Shown here: positions 1 to 4,671 of the stretch, in pieces
Layout: each line of letters starts with the position of its first letter
Numbering within the stretch: the first letter of the stretch is position 1
Origin: DASXBA01 sp046729895
Lineage (GTDB): Bacteria; Actinomycetota; Thermoleophilia; Solirubrobacterales; Thermoleophilaceae
Reading direction: 5' to 3'
DNA: 8,660 nucleotides
Assembly: GCA_046729895.1 (NCBI GenBank)
Contig: JBKPHP010000012.1
Coordinates: forward strand, 1-8,660
Made by a program: the position numbers and the translations under genes
The notes under the pieces: generated by a model
Told to the model about the DNA's origin: nothing
The model's database searches: none
The model's input: only the letters and a program-made list of their open reading frames with translations

Positions 1-306
1 GAACTGCCATTCGACGGTAGCCCCGCTGCCTTTGCCCCGTCCCCACTGGTGCATGCGAACGACAACCGAGTCCCCGGCATCGATCACATCCCCGAACTCG
101 TAGCTCCATTCGTCGAATGTCCCGACCCAACGGCGGAAGAATTCTCTAACCCCCGAAGGTCCGTGCCACGTCCCTTCCGAGTCTGGAATGTCGAGACCCC
201 CCACTTCCCACCGCACCTCATCGTCCAAGACGTTCCAGAGCGCGGTCGGATCGTGCCGAGCCTGGTCGAACACACCCAAGATCAACTCCACGTTCTCCTG
301 CGACAT
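1..306 (-). CDS. SnoaL-like / NTF2-fold protein (partial, C-terminus beyond window)
   Basis: The minus strand is open from an ATG at 306-304 to the window edge and shows 102 residues beginning MSQENVELILGVFDQARHDP. The pattern is that of SnoaL-like (nuclear transport factor 2 superfamily) proteins: an N-terminal helix (VELILGVFDQARHD), then a W-rich strand (residues ~23-34, LWNVLDDEVRWE), a GTWHGPSGVREFFRRW block near residues 46-60, and alternating strands after it (VIDAGDSVVVRMHQWGRG). These are small alpha+beta barrel cytoplasmic proteins that act as isomerases, cyclases or ligand-binding proteins; the substrate cannot be told here. About 30 residues are probably missing beyond the edge. 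No Shine-Dalgarno is visible; a GATACT hexamer ends 9 nt before the ATG, suggesting a nearly leaderless mRNA. The fold call is good; the precise function is unknown. Confidence 0.8.
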   Translation of the reverse strand, partial: MSQENVELILGVFDQARHDPTALWNVLDDEVRWEVGGLDIPDSEGTWHGPSGVREFFRRWVGTFDEWSYEFGDVIDAGDSVVVRMHQWGRGKGSGATVEWQF

Positions 307-315
307 CGCCCGCGC

Positions 316-321
316 AGTATC
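316..321 (-). promoter_or_regulatory. Candidate -10 element (GATACT) of the SnoaL-like gene
   Basis: On the minus strand GATACT is followed by 9 nt and then the ATG at 306. This puts the expected transcription start within a few bases of the start codon. No convincing -35 box is seen. The call rests on the same spacing recurring before several other genes in this window. Confidence 0.4.
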
Positions 322-462
322 GCGCTCAGAGGCAGGGGAGAGGGACGGTCTCGAGGGCCCGTTCCAGGCGCTCCAGGACCGCCGGCTCGTCAACGAGGAC
401 GTCGCAGCCGGGCGCCGTGGTTGCCAGCCCCCCCGCGCGCGACGGATAGAAGAGCATAAGTG

Positions 463-494
463 GACGGGCCCGGATACCGTAATCCGAGCCCGTC
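463..494. repeat. Hairpin 1: 13-bp inverted repeat, one mismatch
   Basis: GACGGGCCCGGAT (463-475) pairs with ATCCGAGCCCGTC (482-494) at 12 of 13 positions; the single mismatch is C470 opposite A487. The loop is 6 nt. It is the first of three adjacent hairpins and carries no T-tract on either side, so it is not a canonical intrinsic terminator. Confidence 0.75.
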
Positions 495-498
495 GCTG

Positions 499-546
499 GA
501 TCGGGGCGGGTCGGGGGAACCCGAATCTGCCGATCCGGCCCCGATC
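499..546. repeat. Hairpin 2: outer 9-bp stem with nested GNRA-type hairpin
   Basis: GATCGGGGC (499-507) is perfectly complementary to GCCCCGATC (538-546). Nested inside, TCGGG (511-515) pairs with CCCGA (520-524) around a GGAA tetraloop. GGAA is a GNRA loop when read on the plus strand, which weakly favours a plus-strand RNA if the element is transcribed. The remaining internal bases (525-537) are unpaired in this simple model. Confidence 0.7.
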
Positions 547-567
547 GTATTCCTGCTTTTTGATTAC

Positions 568-600
568 CCGAAAGGGGGGACGGCAAATCCCCCCTTTCGG
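568..600. repeat. Hairpin 3: perfect 13-bp inverted repeat
   Basis: CCGAAAGGGGGGA (568-580) is the exact reverse complement of TCCCCCCTTTCGG (588-600), separated by a 7-nt loop (CGGCAAA). It could act as a terminator without a U-tract for the minus-strand zinc-ribbon gene ending at 737, but no T-run follows the stem on either strand. It could equally be part of a structured RNA or a dispersed palindromic element together with the two hairpins to its left. Confidence 0.8.
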
Positions 601-736
601 CGTCGATGTTCGGCGTCTGCGGTGCTTTCCGCCCCGTCGCCAAGCTCGCGCGCTTTGTGGCAGCCCGAACCTAGGGGTCAAGACCGGGCAGGGGACGGTC
701 CAAACGTGAACCACGCAGTCTCGCAGCACCGCCGAC

Positions 737-949
737 CTAGCTCCAGGGGCGCTCCAGGCTCCGGATGATGTGGTGCCTGACTCGGACGATCTGGCGCCGG
801 CCGCCGCAAGAACACGCCGGCATCGTGTCCGGCCGAAACCTCGGCATCCTGCAGTGGCTCACCCTGCCGCATGCCTGGCAAACGAGTTCGGCAACGGGCC
901 CCAGCCCCATGCCAAGGGCGGCCCGTCGAGCTTTGAGTCCGTCGGCCAA
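737..949 (-). CDS. Small zinc-ribbon protein
   Basis: This encodes a 70-residue protein with five cysteines in a ribbon-like arrangement: C24-x2-C27 (CQACGR), C33, and C46-x-C48 followed by Gly-Gly (CSCGGRRQIVRV). The two knuckles 19 residues apart suggest one bound zinc. The tail is basic and His-rich (RVRHHIIRS), which could suit nucleic-acid or protein contact. The start is chosen as TTG at 949 because a strong GGAGG lies at 958-962, 8 nt upstream. An internal ATG at 910 would give 57 residues and keep all cysteines, but lacks such a site. It is divergent from the 1066 gene across 116 bp. I do not recognise a named family and infer no specific role. It is short, so it could be a remnant of a longer gene, although the ribosome site argues for a real small protein. 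Confidence 0.6.
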   Translation of the reverse strand: MADGLKARRAALGMGLGPVAELVCQACGRVSHCRMPRFRPDTMPACSCGGRRQIVRVRHHIIRSLERPWS

Positions 950-957
950 TTGCGAGT

Positions 958-962
958 CCTCC
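958..962 (-). promoter_or_regulatory. Ribosome binding site GGAGG deciding a TTG start
   Basis: On the minus strand GGAGG is followed by 8 nt (ACTCGCAA) and then TTG at 949. It is the best Shine-Dalgarno match I noticed in the window, and it selects the TTG over the downstream ATG at 910. Confidence 0.6.
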
Positions 963-1050
963 AGGCTACCCCGAACCGGGCGAGCGCGAAGGAGAGGTCC
1001 TACCTGCGGCGGGGCGCCGTGGACGGGTCCACCGGCCGGAGGCTAGTCGT

Positions 1051-1056
1051 CATACT
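1051..1056 (+). promoter_or_regulatory. Candidate -10 element (CATACT) of the permease cluster
   Basis: CATACT is followed by 9 nt and the ATG at 1066. It shares ATACT and the same 9-nt gap with the element before the SnoaL-like gene. There is no Shine-Dalgarno near this ATG, so a nearly leaderless transcript is likely. No clear -35 is seen. Confidence 0.35.
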
Positions 1057-1065
1057 GCTAACGCG

Positions 1066-1245
1066 ATGTGCGCTCAGTGCATGGCCACCGCCGCGGCCGC
1101 AGTTGGCGGCGCGAGCGGTCTGCGGGCCTGGCTCGTCGCCAGGGGATTCGTCTGGCTCACGCCAACGCTCCAGAAGGCGCTCACGGTCGCCCTCATCGTG
1201 ACCGCTGTCCTGGTGTCGGCGACGGTTTCCGGCTCCGGCACCTGA
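1066..1245 (+). CDS. Mini membrane protein with N-terminal CxxC (MCAQC)
   Basis: This 59-residue frame starts MCAQCMATAAAAVGG and ends SATVSGSGT. The N-terminus carries a CxxC pair (C2, C5). After a short amphipathic Trp-containing part (residues 18-33, GLRAWLVARGFVWLTP) comes one predicted transmembrane helix (about residues 38-54, ALTVALIVTAVLVSATV). Its stop lies 26 nt before the start of the permease gene, so the two are probably co-transcribed with the TIGR03943-type gene that follows. The CxxC next to a membrane anchor could bind a metal or be redox active; that is inference. I do not recognise a characterised homolog. It is supported by frame, codon use and operon position rather than by a known domain. 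Confidence 0.65.
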   Translation: MCAQCMATAAAAVGGASGLRAWLVARGFVWLTPTLQKALTVALIVTAVLVSATVSGSGT

Positions 1246-1260
1246 CGGGCGCTCCCGGCT

Positions 1261-1264
1261 AAGG
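1261..1264 (+). promoter_or_regulatory. Weak ribosome binding site (AAGG) of the permease
   Basis: AAGG lies 7 nt before the ATG at 1272. The internal cluster gene thus carries a (weak) ribosome site, in contrast to the first genes of transcripts here. Confidence 0.35.
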
Positions 1265-1271
1265 TCGCCCT

Positions 1272-2264
1272 ATGGCCATCGGCACCAGCCGTGCCGCCGC
1301 CAAGCTGGTAGCGCCCGAGGTCCCGCTGTGGCTCGTGGGGGTCGTGTTCTGGGCGGCCGTCGCCGCGGTCCTAGCCGCGCGCGCCGCCGGACTCGCCGAG
1401 GTGCCGGCCGTCACCACGCTCGGGGTGATCTTCACCTCGATCGTGATCGAGGCCCTCCCGTTCATCCTGCTCGGTGCGCTGGTCTCGGCGGCCATCGCCG
1501 TGTTCGTCCCGGACCGCGCCTTTGCGCGGCTGGTGCGCCTGCCTCGCGCCCTGCAGCTTCCGGGTGCGGCTCTCGCGGGCGTCGGCTTCCCGGTCTGCGA
1601 ATGCGGCTCGGTGCCCGTGGCGCGCCGGCTGCTGGCCAGAGGCATCGACCCGGCCGCTGGCGTGGCGTTCATGCTGGCGGCGCCGATCCTCAACCCGATC
1701 GTGCTGGCCTCGACCTGGGTCGCCTACGAGGGGCGCGGACGGGCGCTCGAGATGACGGCGGCCCGCGCCGGGTTCGGCCTGCTCGCGGCGGTCGTCGCCG
1801 GACTGCTGATTGCCCGCTGGAACCCGGGAGGGGTCCTGCGGCCCGGCGTCGCGACCACCGGAGACGACCACGAGGCGGGGTTCAGCGAGCACCTGGCCGG
1901 CGACTTCTTCTTCATGGCCAAGTACCTCGTGCTCGGGGCGGCGGCGTCGGCGGTGCTCCAGACGGTGCTGCCGCAGAGCTTCGTGTCCGGCATCGGCGGG
2001 ACGCCCGTGCTGGCCGCGCTCACGATGGTGGGGATCGCCTTCGCGCTCTCCCTCTGCTCCGAGGCCGATGCCTTCGTAGCGGTCTCGTTCACTGCCTTCC
2101 CGCTCGGCCCTCAGCTCGCCTTCCTAGTAGCCGGGCCGATGCTCGACACCAAGCTCACCGCCCTCTACGGCGCGACCTTCAGGCGCGGCTTCCTCCCCCT
2201 GCTCGCGCTGGTGGTGGTGTTCGTTGCGGTCGGTGCCTCGCTCCTGTTCGAGGCGCTGCTGTGA
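1272..2264 (+). CDS. Permease of the DUF318 / ArsP-like family (PF03773)
   Basis: This is a 330-residue polytopic membrane protein with two homologous halves. The first half has the family signature FPVCECGSVPVARRLLARG (residues 106-124) followed by APILNPIVLAS (137-147). The second half has LSLCSEADAFVAVSF (259-273) and GPMLDTKLTALYG (288-300). Hydrophobic segments lie near residues 19-37, 50-79, 130-150, 166-182, 216-234, 244-262, 278-292 and 307-328. DUF318 proteins include ArsP, an exporter of organoarsenicals, and the poorly understood YcgR group of Bacillus; the cysteines in both halves (C109, C111, C262) suit handling of a soft metal, metalloid or thiol ligand. It is followed at once by the partner gene usual for the YcgR group, which argues for that subfamily rather than true ArsP. 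Substrate is not known. Length is normal for the family. Confidence 0.88.
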   Translation: MAIGTSRAAAKLVAPEVPLWLVGVVFWAAVAAVLAARAAGLAEVPAVTTLGVIFTSIVIEALPFILLGALVSAAIAVFVPDRAFARLVRLPRALQLPGAALAGVGFPVCECGSVPVARRLLARGIDPAAGVAFMLAAPILNPIVLASTWVAYEGRGRALEMTAARAGFGLLAAVVAGLLIARWNPGGVLRPGVATTGDDHEAGFSEHLAGDFFFMAKYLVLGAAASAVLQTVLPQSFVSGIGGTPVLAALTMVGIAFALSLCSEADAFVAVSFTAFPLGPQLAFLVAGPMLDTKLTALYGATFRRGFLPLLALVVVFVAVGASLLFEALL

Positions 2265-2977
2265 GGCTCGACCGCAGGAACGTCCGCACCCTCCTGCTGC
2301 TTACGTGGTCGGTGTTCCTGCTCTGGCTCTGGCTCACCGGGGAGACGGCCCGTTACCTCGGTCCACGCACCGGCTGGCTCGTTCCGTTCGGCGGAATCGC
2401 GCTCGGACTGGCAGCCCTCGCGTATTCCCGCGCCCCCACGTCCGTGGAGCGTCAGCCGCTCTCCGCAGGCGACGTGCTCGGCTTCGGCGCCCTCGTGCTG
2501 CCGATGGTCGCCGGGCTGCTGCTGGCCCAGACCCAGCTCGGCGCGCTGGCCGCCTCCAAGAAGCTCACCGCCCGAGGCATCGACCCATCGGCGCTGGCGG
2601 AGCTGGCCTCGCGGAACTCCTCTGGCGTGGGCTTCGTCCAGGTGCAGGTCGCGGGTCACAACGCCAAGTTCGCGGATGAGAGCGGGATCAAGCCCGGGCG
2701 CGACGTGCGACTGGAGGGCTTCGTCCTGCACGCGCCCAAATCCCCGAACGGGCCGTTCGAGCTGGCCCGCTTCTACATCACCTGCTGCGTGGCCGACTCG
2801 GTGCCGATCGGGGTCACGATCGAACCTGCGGACACCCGCGCACCGTCCGTCCGCCGTGACGACTGGCTGGCTGTAAGCGGCGAACTCGTGCGCCGCGGGA
2901 AGGAGCTGGAACTGCGGGGATCCAGCATTAGGCGAATCAACGCCCCCAAGCATCCGTACCTGAGCTTCAGCTCTTAA
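2261..2977 (+). CDS. TIGR03943 / DUF1980 family putative permease subunit (YcgQ-like)
   Basis: The GTG at 2261 overlaps the permease stop as GTGA, the classic arrangement for translational coupling, giving 238 residues. Three hydrophobic segments lie near residues 9-27, 38-55 and 72-92. A soluble C-terminal domain follows (about 122-230), containing the family hallmark FELARFYITCCVADSVPIGV (residues 166-185) with adjacent cysteines C175-C176 and D179, then DDWLAVSGELV and the closing PYLSF. Proteins of this family are found next to DUF318 permeases (YcgQ beside YcgR in Bacillus) and are thought to form one transporter; the CC-x-AD motif may bind the metal or substrate. Biochemical function is not established. 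Two or three residues at the N-terminus depend on the start choice. Confidence 0.88.
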   Translation: MRLDRRNVRTLLLLTWSVFLLWLWLTGETARYLGPRTGWLVPFGGIALGLAALAYSRAPTSVERQPLSAGDVLGFGALVLPMVAGLLLAQTQLGALAASKKLTARGIDPSALAELASRNSSGVGFVQVQVAGHNAKFADESGIKPGRDVRLEGFVLHAPKSPNGPFELARFYITCCVADSVPIGVTIEPADTRAPSVRRDDWLAVSGELVRRGKELELRGSSIRRINAPKHPYLSFSS

Positions 2978-3077
2978 CTGGCAGGTGGCAGACCCGGTGC
3001 CTCGCAGATGCCCGCCTCACTCGCTCCGGCACTCGGCGTTTCCTGCGGACACCGCCCGCCAAGTATCCGCTTCGCCG

Positions 3078-3083
3078 TAGCCT
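3078..3083 (+). promoter_or_regulatory. Candidate -10 element (TAGCCT) before the decayed gene
   Basis: TAGCCT is followed by 6 nt and an ATG at 3090, again a leaderless-type spacing. It suggests that the frame at 3090 was once an independent transcription unit. Confidence 0.25.
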
Positions 3084-3089
3084 CTGCCA

Positions 3090-3383
3090 ATGGAGAGCGC
3101 CGACCTCAGCCGCCGCGTCGAGAAGGTCGTCGGCTACTCGCCGCTCTTGGACATGGACGACCGTCAGCGACGCGAGTTTCACGAGGCGCTGCTAGATGCC
3201 GACAGCTCGAGGACCTGCCTAGCGGGCGCCGCCGTGGAGGACGGCCTCGACGGGGCCTGCGCGGCTGCGCTGACGACGCCGGTCCGGCTAGGCGAAGCCA
3301 CTTTGACGCCACTCGGACCCGCCGACGCCCACAAGGCGCTCGGGTGCGAACAGGAAGTCGCCACTTTGCGGGGGGTTTTTGAG
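3090..3383 (+). pseudogene. Probable frameshifted remnant of a small hypothetical gene
   Basis: From the ATG at 3090 the first ~39 residues look like a real protein: a charged, helical stretch RRVEKVVGYSPLLDMDDRQRREFHEALLDADS. After DADS (about position 3207) this frame turns to unconvincing sequence, while the +1 frame reads LEDLP. Restoring one base (AGCTTCGAG in place of AGCTCGAG) would give DADSFEDLP, a segment I associate from memory with small actinobacterial hypothetical proteins continuing into a GKWQ-type helix. Downstream the original frame again shows AAVEDGLDG, hinting at a second indel. No frame then continues convincingly; the open frame simply runs on into the antisense of tRNA-Trp. 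The end given is therefore arbitrary. A short intact gene or sequencing error remains possible. Confidence 0.4.
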
Positions 3384-3457
3384 CGGGGCAGCCAGGACTC
3401 GAACCTGGAATCGCCGGTTTTGGAGACCGGAGCCTTATCCAATTTGGCCACTGCCCC
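3384..3457 (-). tRNA. trnW: tRNA-Trp (anticodon CCA)
   Basis: On the minus strand a 74-nt cloverleaf folds: acceptor GGGGCAG/CTGCCCC (3451-3457 with 3385-3391), D arm GCC/GGC around an AATTGGAT-containing loop, anticodon stem CCGGT/ACCGG with loop CTCCAAA giving anticodon CCA, a 5-nt variable loop, and T arm CCAGG-TTCGAGT-CCTGG. The discriminator base is G at 3384. No CCA is encoded, so it must be added after transcription. It decodes UGG. Confidence 0.95.
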
Positions 3458-3462
3458 ACGAC

Positions 3463-3478
3463 GCGAACGTTCGTTCGC
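3463..3478. promoter_or_regulatory. Candidate LexA (SOS) box, CGAAC-N4-GTTCG
   Basis: GCGAACGTTCGTTCGC contains 7-bp inverted arms and matches the LexA/DinR operator pattern of Gram-positive bacteria and actinobacteria, CGAAC-N4-GTTCG, exactly. It sits 6 bp upstream of the tRNA-Trp 5' end. No SOS-type gene is adjacent on either side, so it may be a chance palindrome or an operator of another regulator. Confidence 0.35.
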
Positions 3479-3666
3479 CCATTCGCCGCACTGAAAAGGT
3501 AGACCAAGGGCTCCGGCTTGTCACCGCCGGGCCTCCGGCTCCCTGGCAAGCTGACGGGCCGTCAATGCCGTCGGCGCGCTGCCAATGGCCGGCCACGCGA
3601 CAGCGGCGTCTCCGACAGGACGAGCGTGCCGGTCCACACGACGGCATCGGGCCCAAGGCCTAGACC

Positions 3667-3672
3667 TACAAT
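3667..3672 (+). promoter_or_regulatory. -10 element (TACAAT) of tRNA-Leu(UAG)
   Basis: TACAAT, one base from the TATAAT consensus, lies 13 nt before the mature tRNA 5' end. It is embedded in AGACCTACAATC (3662-3673), a 12-mer found again before the second tRNA-Leu gene. No obvious -35 hexamer is seen. Confidence 0.6.
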
Positions 3673-3685
3673 CGGTCGGCAGTCC

Positions 3686-3769
3686 GCGGATGTGGCGGAA
3701 TTGGAAGACGCGCCGGCTTTAGGTGCCGGTGGGCTTCGGCCCGTGGGGGTTCGAGTCCCTCCATCCGCA
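3686..3769 (+). tRNA. trnL: tRNA-Leu (anticodon UAG)
   Basis: This is an 84-nt class II tRNA: acceptor GCGGATG/CATCCGC, anticodon stem CCGGC/GCCGG with loop TTTAGGT (anticodon TAG), long variable arm GGGC-TTCG-GCCC, T arm with TTCGAGT, discriminator A at 3769 as expected for Leu. CCA is not encoded. It reads CUA and probably other CUN codons. Confidence 0.95.
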
Positions 3770-3805
3770 TCGCCCCGAACCTTCGCGGCGGGCGGCTCGC
3801 GGGGT

Positions 3806-3811
3806 TACACT
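3806..3811 (+). promoter_or_regulatory. Candidate -10 element (TACACT) of the membrane protein gene
   Basis: TACACT is followed by 11 nt and the ATG at 3823. There is no Shine-Dalgarno in between (CCCGCGCACCG), so the mRNA leader would be only about 5 nt. Confidence 0.45.
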
Positions 3812-3822
3812 CCCGCGCACCG

Positions 3823-4332
3823 ATGGCCGACTCGGTCGTCATCCATCCAAACCGGGACAAGGCGGAGTCCAAGGCCACGAAGGGGGCCGTGATCTTGCTG
3901 CTCCTCACCAGCGCGGCGCTGGTCGCGATCGTCACCGTAGGCGGCTGGTCGGAGCTCCAGGGCGCACAGATCGTCTCGATCGGGTACGTCATCGTCTACG
4001 TCCTGATGGCGTACTACGTGTCGCGTTGGAACCGCGGCACGCTCCCTGTCGCGGCTGCCCTGGCCATCCTGCTCGCCGTGGTTGCGGCCGTGGCCGGCCC
4101 TGCCTGGTTCGAGCGCGACAAGGAGGGCTTCCAGGATCCCCTGCTCGAGCCGTCGATCCTCGGGCTCTTGACCCTGATCATCGTTCCCGTCCAGGTCCTC
4201 CTGATCGCGTTCGCGATGCGGGGTTTCCAGCAGCAGTGGAACGTGGAGGTCGAGGTGACGGGCGACGAGGCCGAGCGGTACCAGCGCGGCGACATGTCCC
4301 GCGACGACCTCCACGCGGCGCAAACGTCGTAG
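3823..4332 (+). CDS. Four-helix integral membrane protein of unknown function
   Basis: The 169-residue product has a short charged N-terminus (HPNRDKAESKATK), four predicted transmembrane segments (about residues 21-41, 48-66, 74-95 and 111-133), and a charged C-terminal tail rich in Glu, Arg and Asp (EVEVTGDEAERYQRGDMSRDDLHA). By the positive-inside rule both ends are probably cytoplasmic. I recognise no catalytic motif or named family. The ATG is chosen because the TACACT hexamer sits 11 nt upstream, a leaderless-type arrangement, and no earlier in-frame start is credible (the sequence before it is the tRNA-Leu gene). It lies alone between two tRNA-Leu genes on the same strand. Codon bias is like its neighbours. 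Confidence 0.85.
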   Translation: MADSVVIHPNRDKAESKATKGAVILLLLTSAALVAIVTVGGWSELQGAQIVSIGYVIVYVLMAYYVSRWNRGTLPVAAALAILLAVVAAVAGPAWFERDKEGFQDPLLEPSILGLLTLIIVPVQVLLIAFAMRGFQQQWNVEVEVTGDEAERYQRGDMSRDDLHAAQTS

Positions 4333-4427
4333 ACGAGCCGGTCAGACGCTGCAGGCGAGCCTGCCTTGGCAAGTCGACGACCTGCGTTACGGCGGCTAAC
4401 AGCGGCGGTCAGGCCCCGGCCCAGACC

Positions 4428-4433
4428 TACAAT
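4428..4433 (+). promoter_or_regulatory. -10 element (TACAAT) of tRNA-Leu(CAA)
   Basis: TACAAT lies 10 nt before the mature 5' end of the tRNA and, like that of the other tRNA-Leu gene, is inside AGACCTACAATC (4423-4434). The shared 12-mer supports a common promoter type. Confidence 0.6.
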
Positions 4434-4443
4434 CCATGCAGCT

Positions 4444-4527
4444 GCGGCGGTGTCCAAACTGGCAAAGGAGGCAGATTCAAAATCTGCTGCGTGAAAGCGC
4501 TTGTGGGTTCGAATCCCACCCGCCGCA
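4444..4527 (+). tRNA. trnL: tRNA-Leu (anticodon CAA)
   Basis: This 84-nt class II tRNA has acceptor GCGGCGG/CCGCCGC, anticodon stem GCAGA/TCTGC with loop TTCAAAA (anticodon CAA), a variable arm around GCGTGAAAGCGC, T arm GTGGG-TTCGAAT-CCCAC and discriminator A at 4527. CCA is not encoded. It reads UUG, a rare codon in such GC-rich genomes. Confidence 0.95.
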
Positions 4528-4656
4528 CTCGTCGCTCCCGGCTGACGAAGTCGATCGCGCGAGCGGAACCTTAGTGCGGTTCGAGGAATTCGCAGGGCCG
4601 AAGCGATAAGGGCTATCCGCGAGTCAGGCGGCCAAAGTCCTCCGGCGACCGCGCTC

Positions 4657-4662
4657 TATCCT
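4657..4662 (+). promoter_or_regulatory. Candidate -10 element (TATCCT) of the M28 peptidase gene
   Basis: TATCCT is followed by 9 nt (GCGCCGCGC) and the GTG at 4672, with no ribosome site between. Transcription would begin within about 3 nt of the start codon. Confidence 0.45.
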
Positions 4663-4671
4663 GCGCCGCGC

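Larger units (their letters stand above)
307..736. other. Non-coding stretch between the SnoaL-like and zinc-ribbon genes
   Basis: No reading frame in these 430 bp has convincing protein character. The open frames overlap the hairpins at 463-600 and read as Arg/Pro-rich, low-similarity peptides. A 44-codon minus-strand frame (ATG at 457, stop at 326) begins just after the hairpins and has a plausible helix (VLVDEPAVLERLERALETV), but it has no ribosome site and I do not call it. What the region does hold is three strong hairpins listed separately. Positions 601-736 show nothing further. Confidence 0.6.

Noticed and set aside
511..546. Possible c-di-AMP (ydaO) riboswitch, because of GGGGGAACCCGAA
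   Set aside because: Only this short block resembles the family; the other conserved blocks (GGGGTGAATC and CCCGTCAGCTAACC-type) are not present in order, and the bases instead form simple perfect stems.
326..643. Minus-strand frame of 105 codons (or 44 codons from ATG 457)
   Set aside because: It translates straight through the hairpins into Arg/Pro-rich sequence, has no ribosome site or -10 at either start, and matches no family I recognise. The last ~30 residues look helical but are not enough for a call.
1000..1065. A metal-regulator operator (Zur- or ArsR-type) before the permease cluster
   Set aside because: I looked for AT-rich dyads and found none; only the CATACT hexamer stands out.
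1328..2260. N-terminal extension of the TIGR03943-type gene into the permease (549-codon frame)
   Set aside because: The part before 2261 is the shadow frame of the permease; the GTG overlapping the permease stop gives the normal family length.
3363..3380. GCGGGGGG-TTTTT before tRNA-Trp as a plus-strand terminator
   Set aside because: There is a T-run after a G-run, but no complementary C-rich arm close upstream to form a stem.
4351..4364. GCAGGC-GA-GCCTGC palindrome downstream of the membrane protein gene
   Set aside because: The loop is only 2 nt, the stem 6 bp and no T-tract follows; I cannot support a terminator or operator.
3384..4527. tRNA genes as attachment sites of an integrated element
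   Set aside because: No integrase, no repeated tRNA 3' end and no change of codon use nearby.
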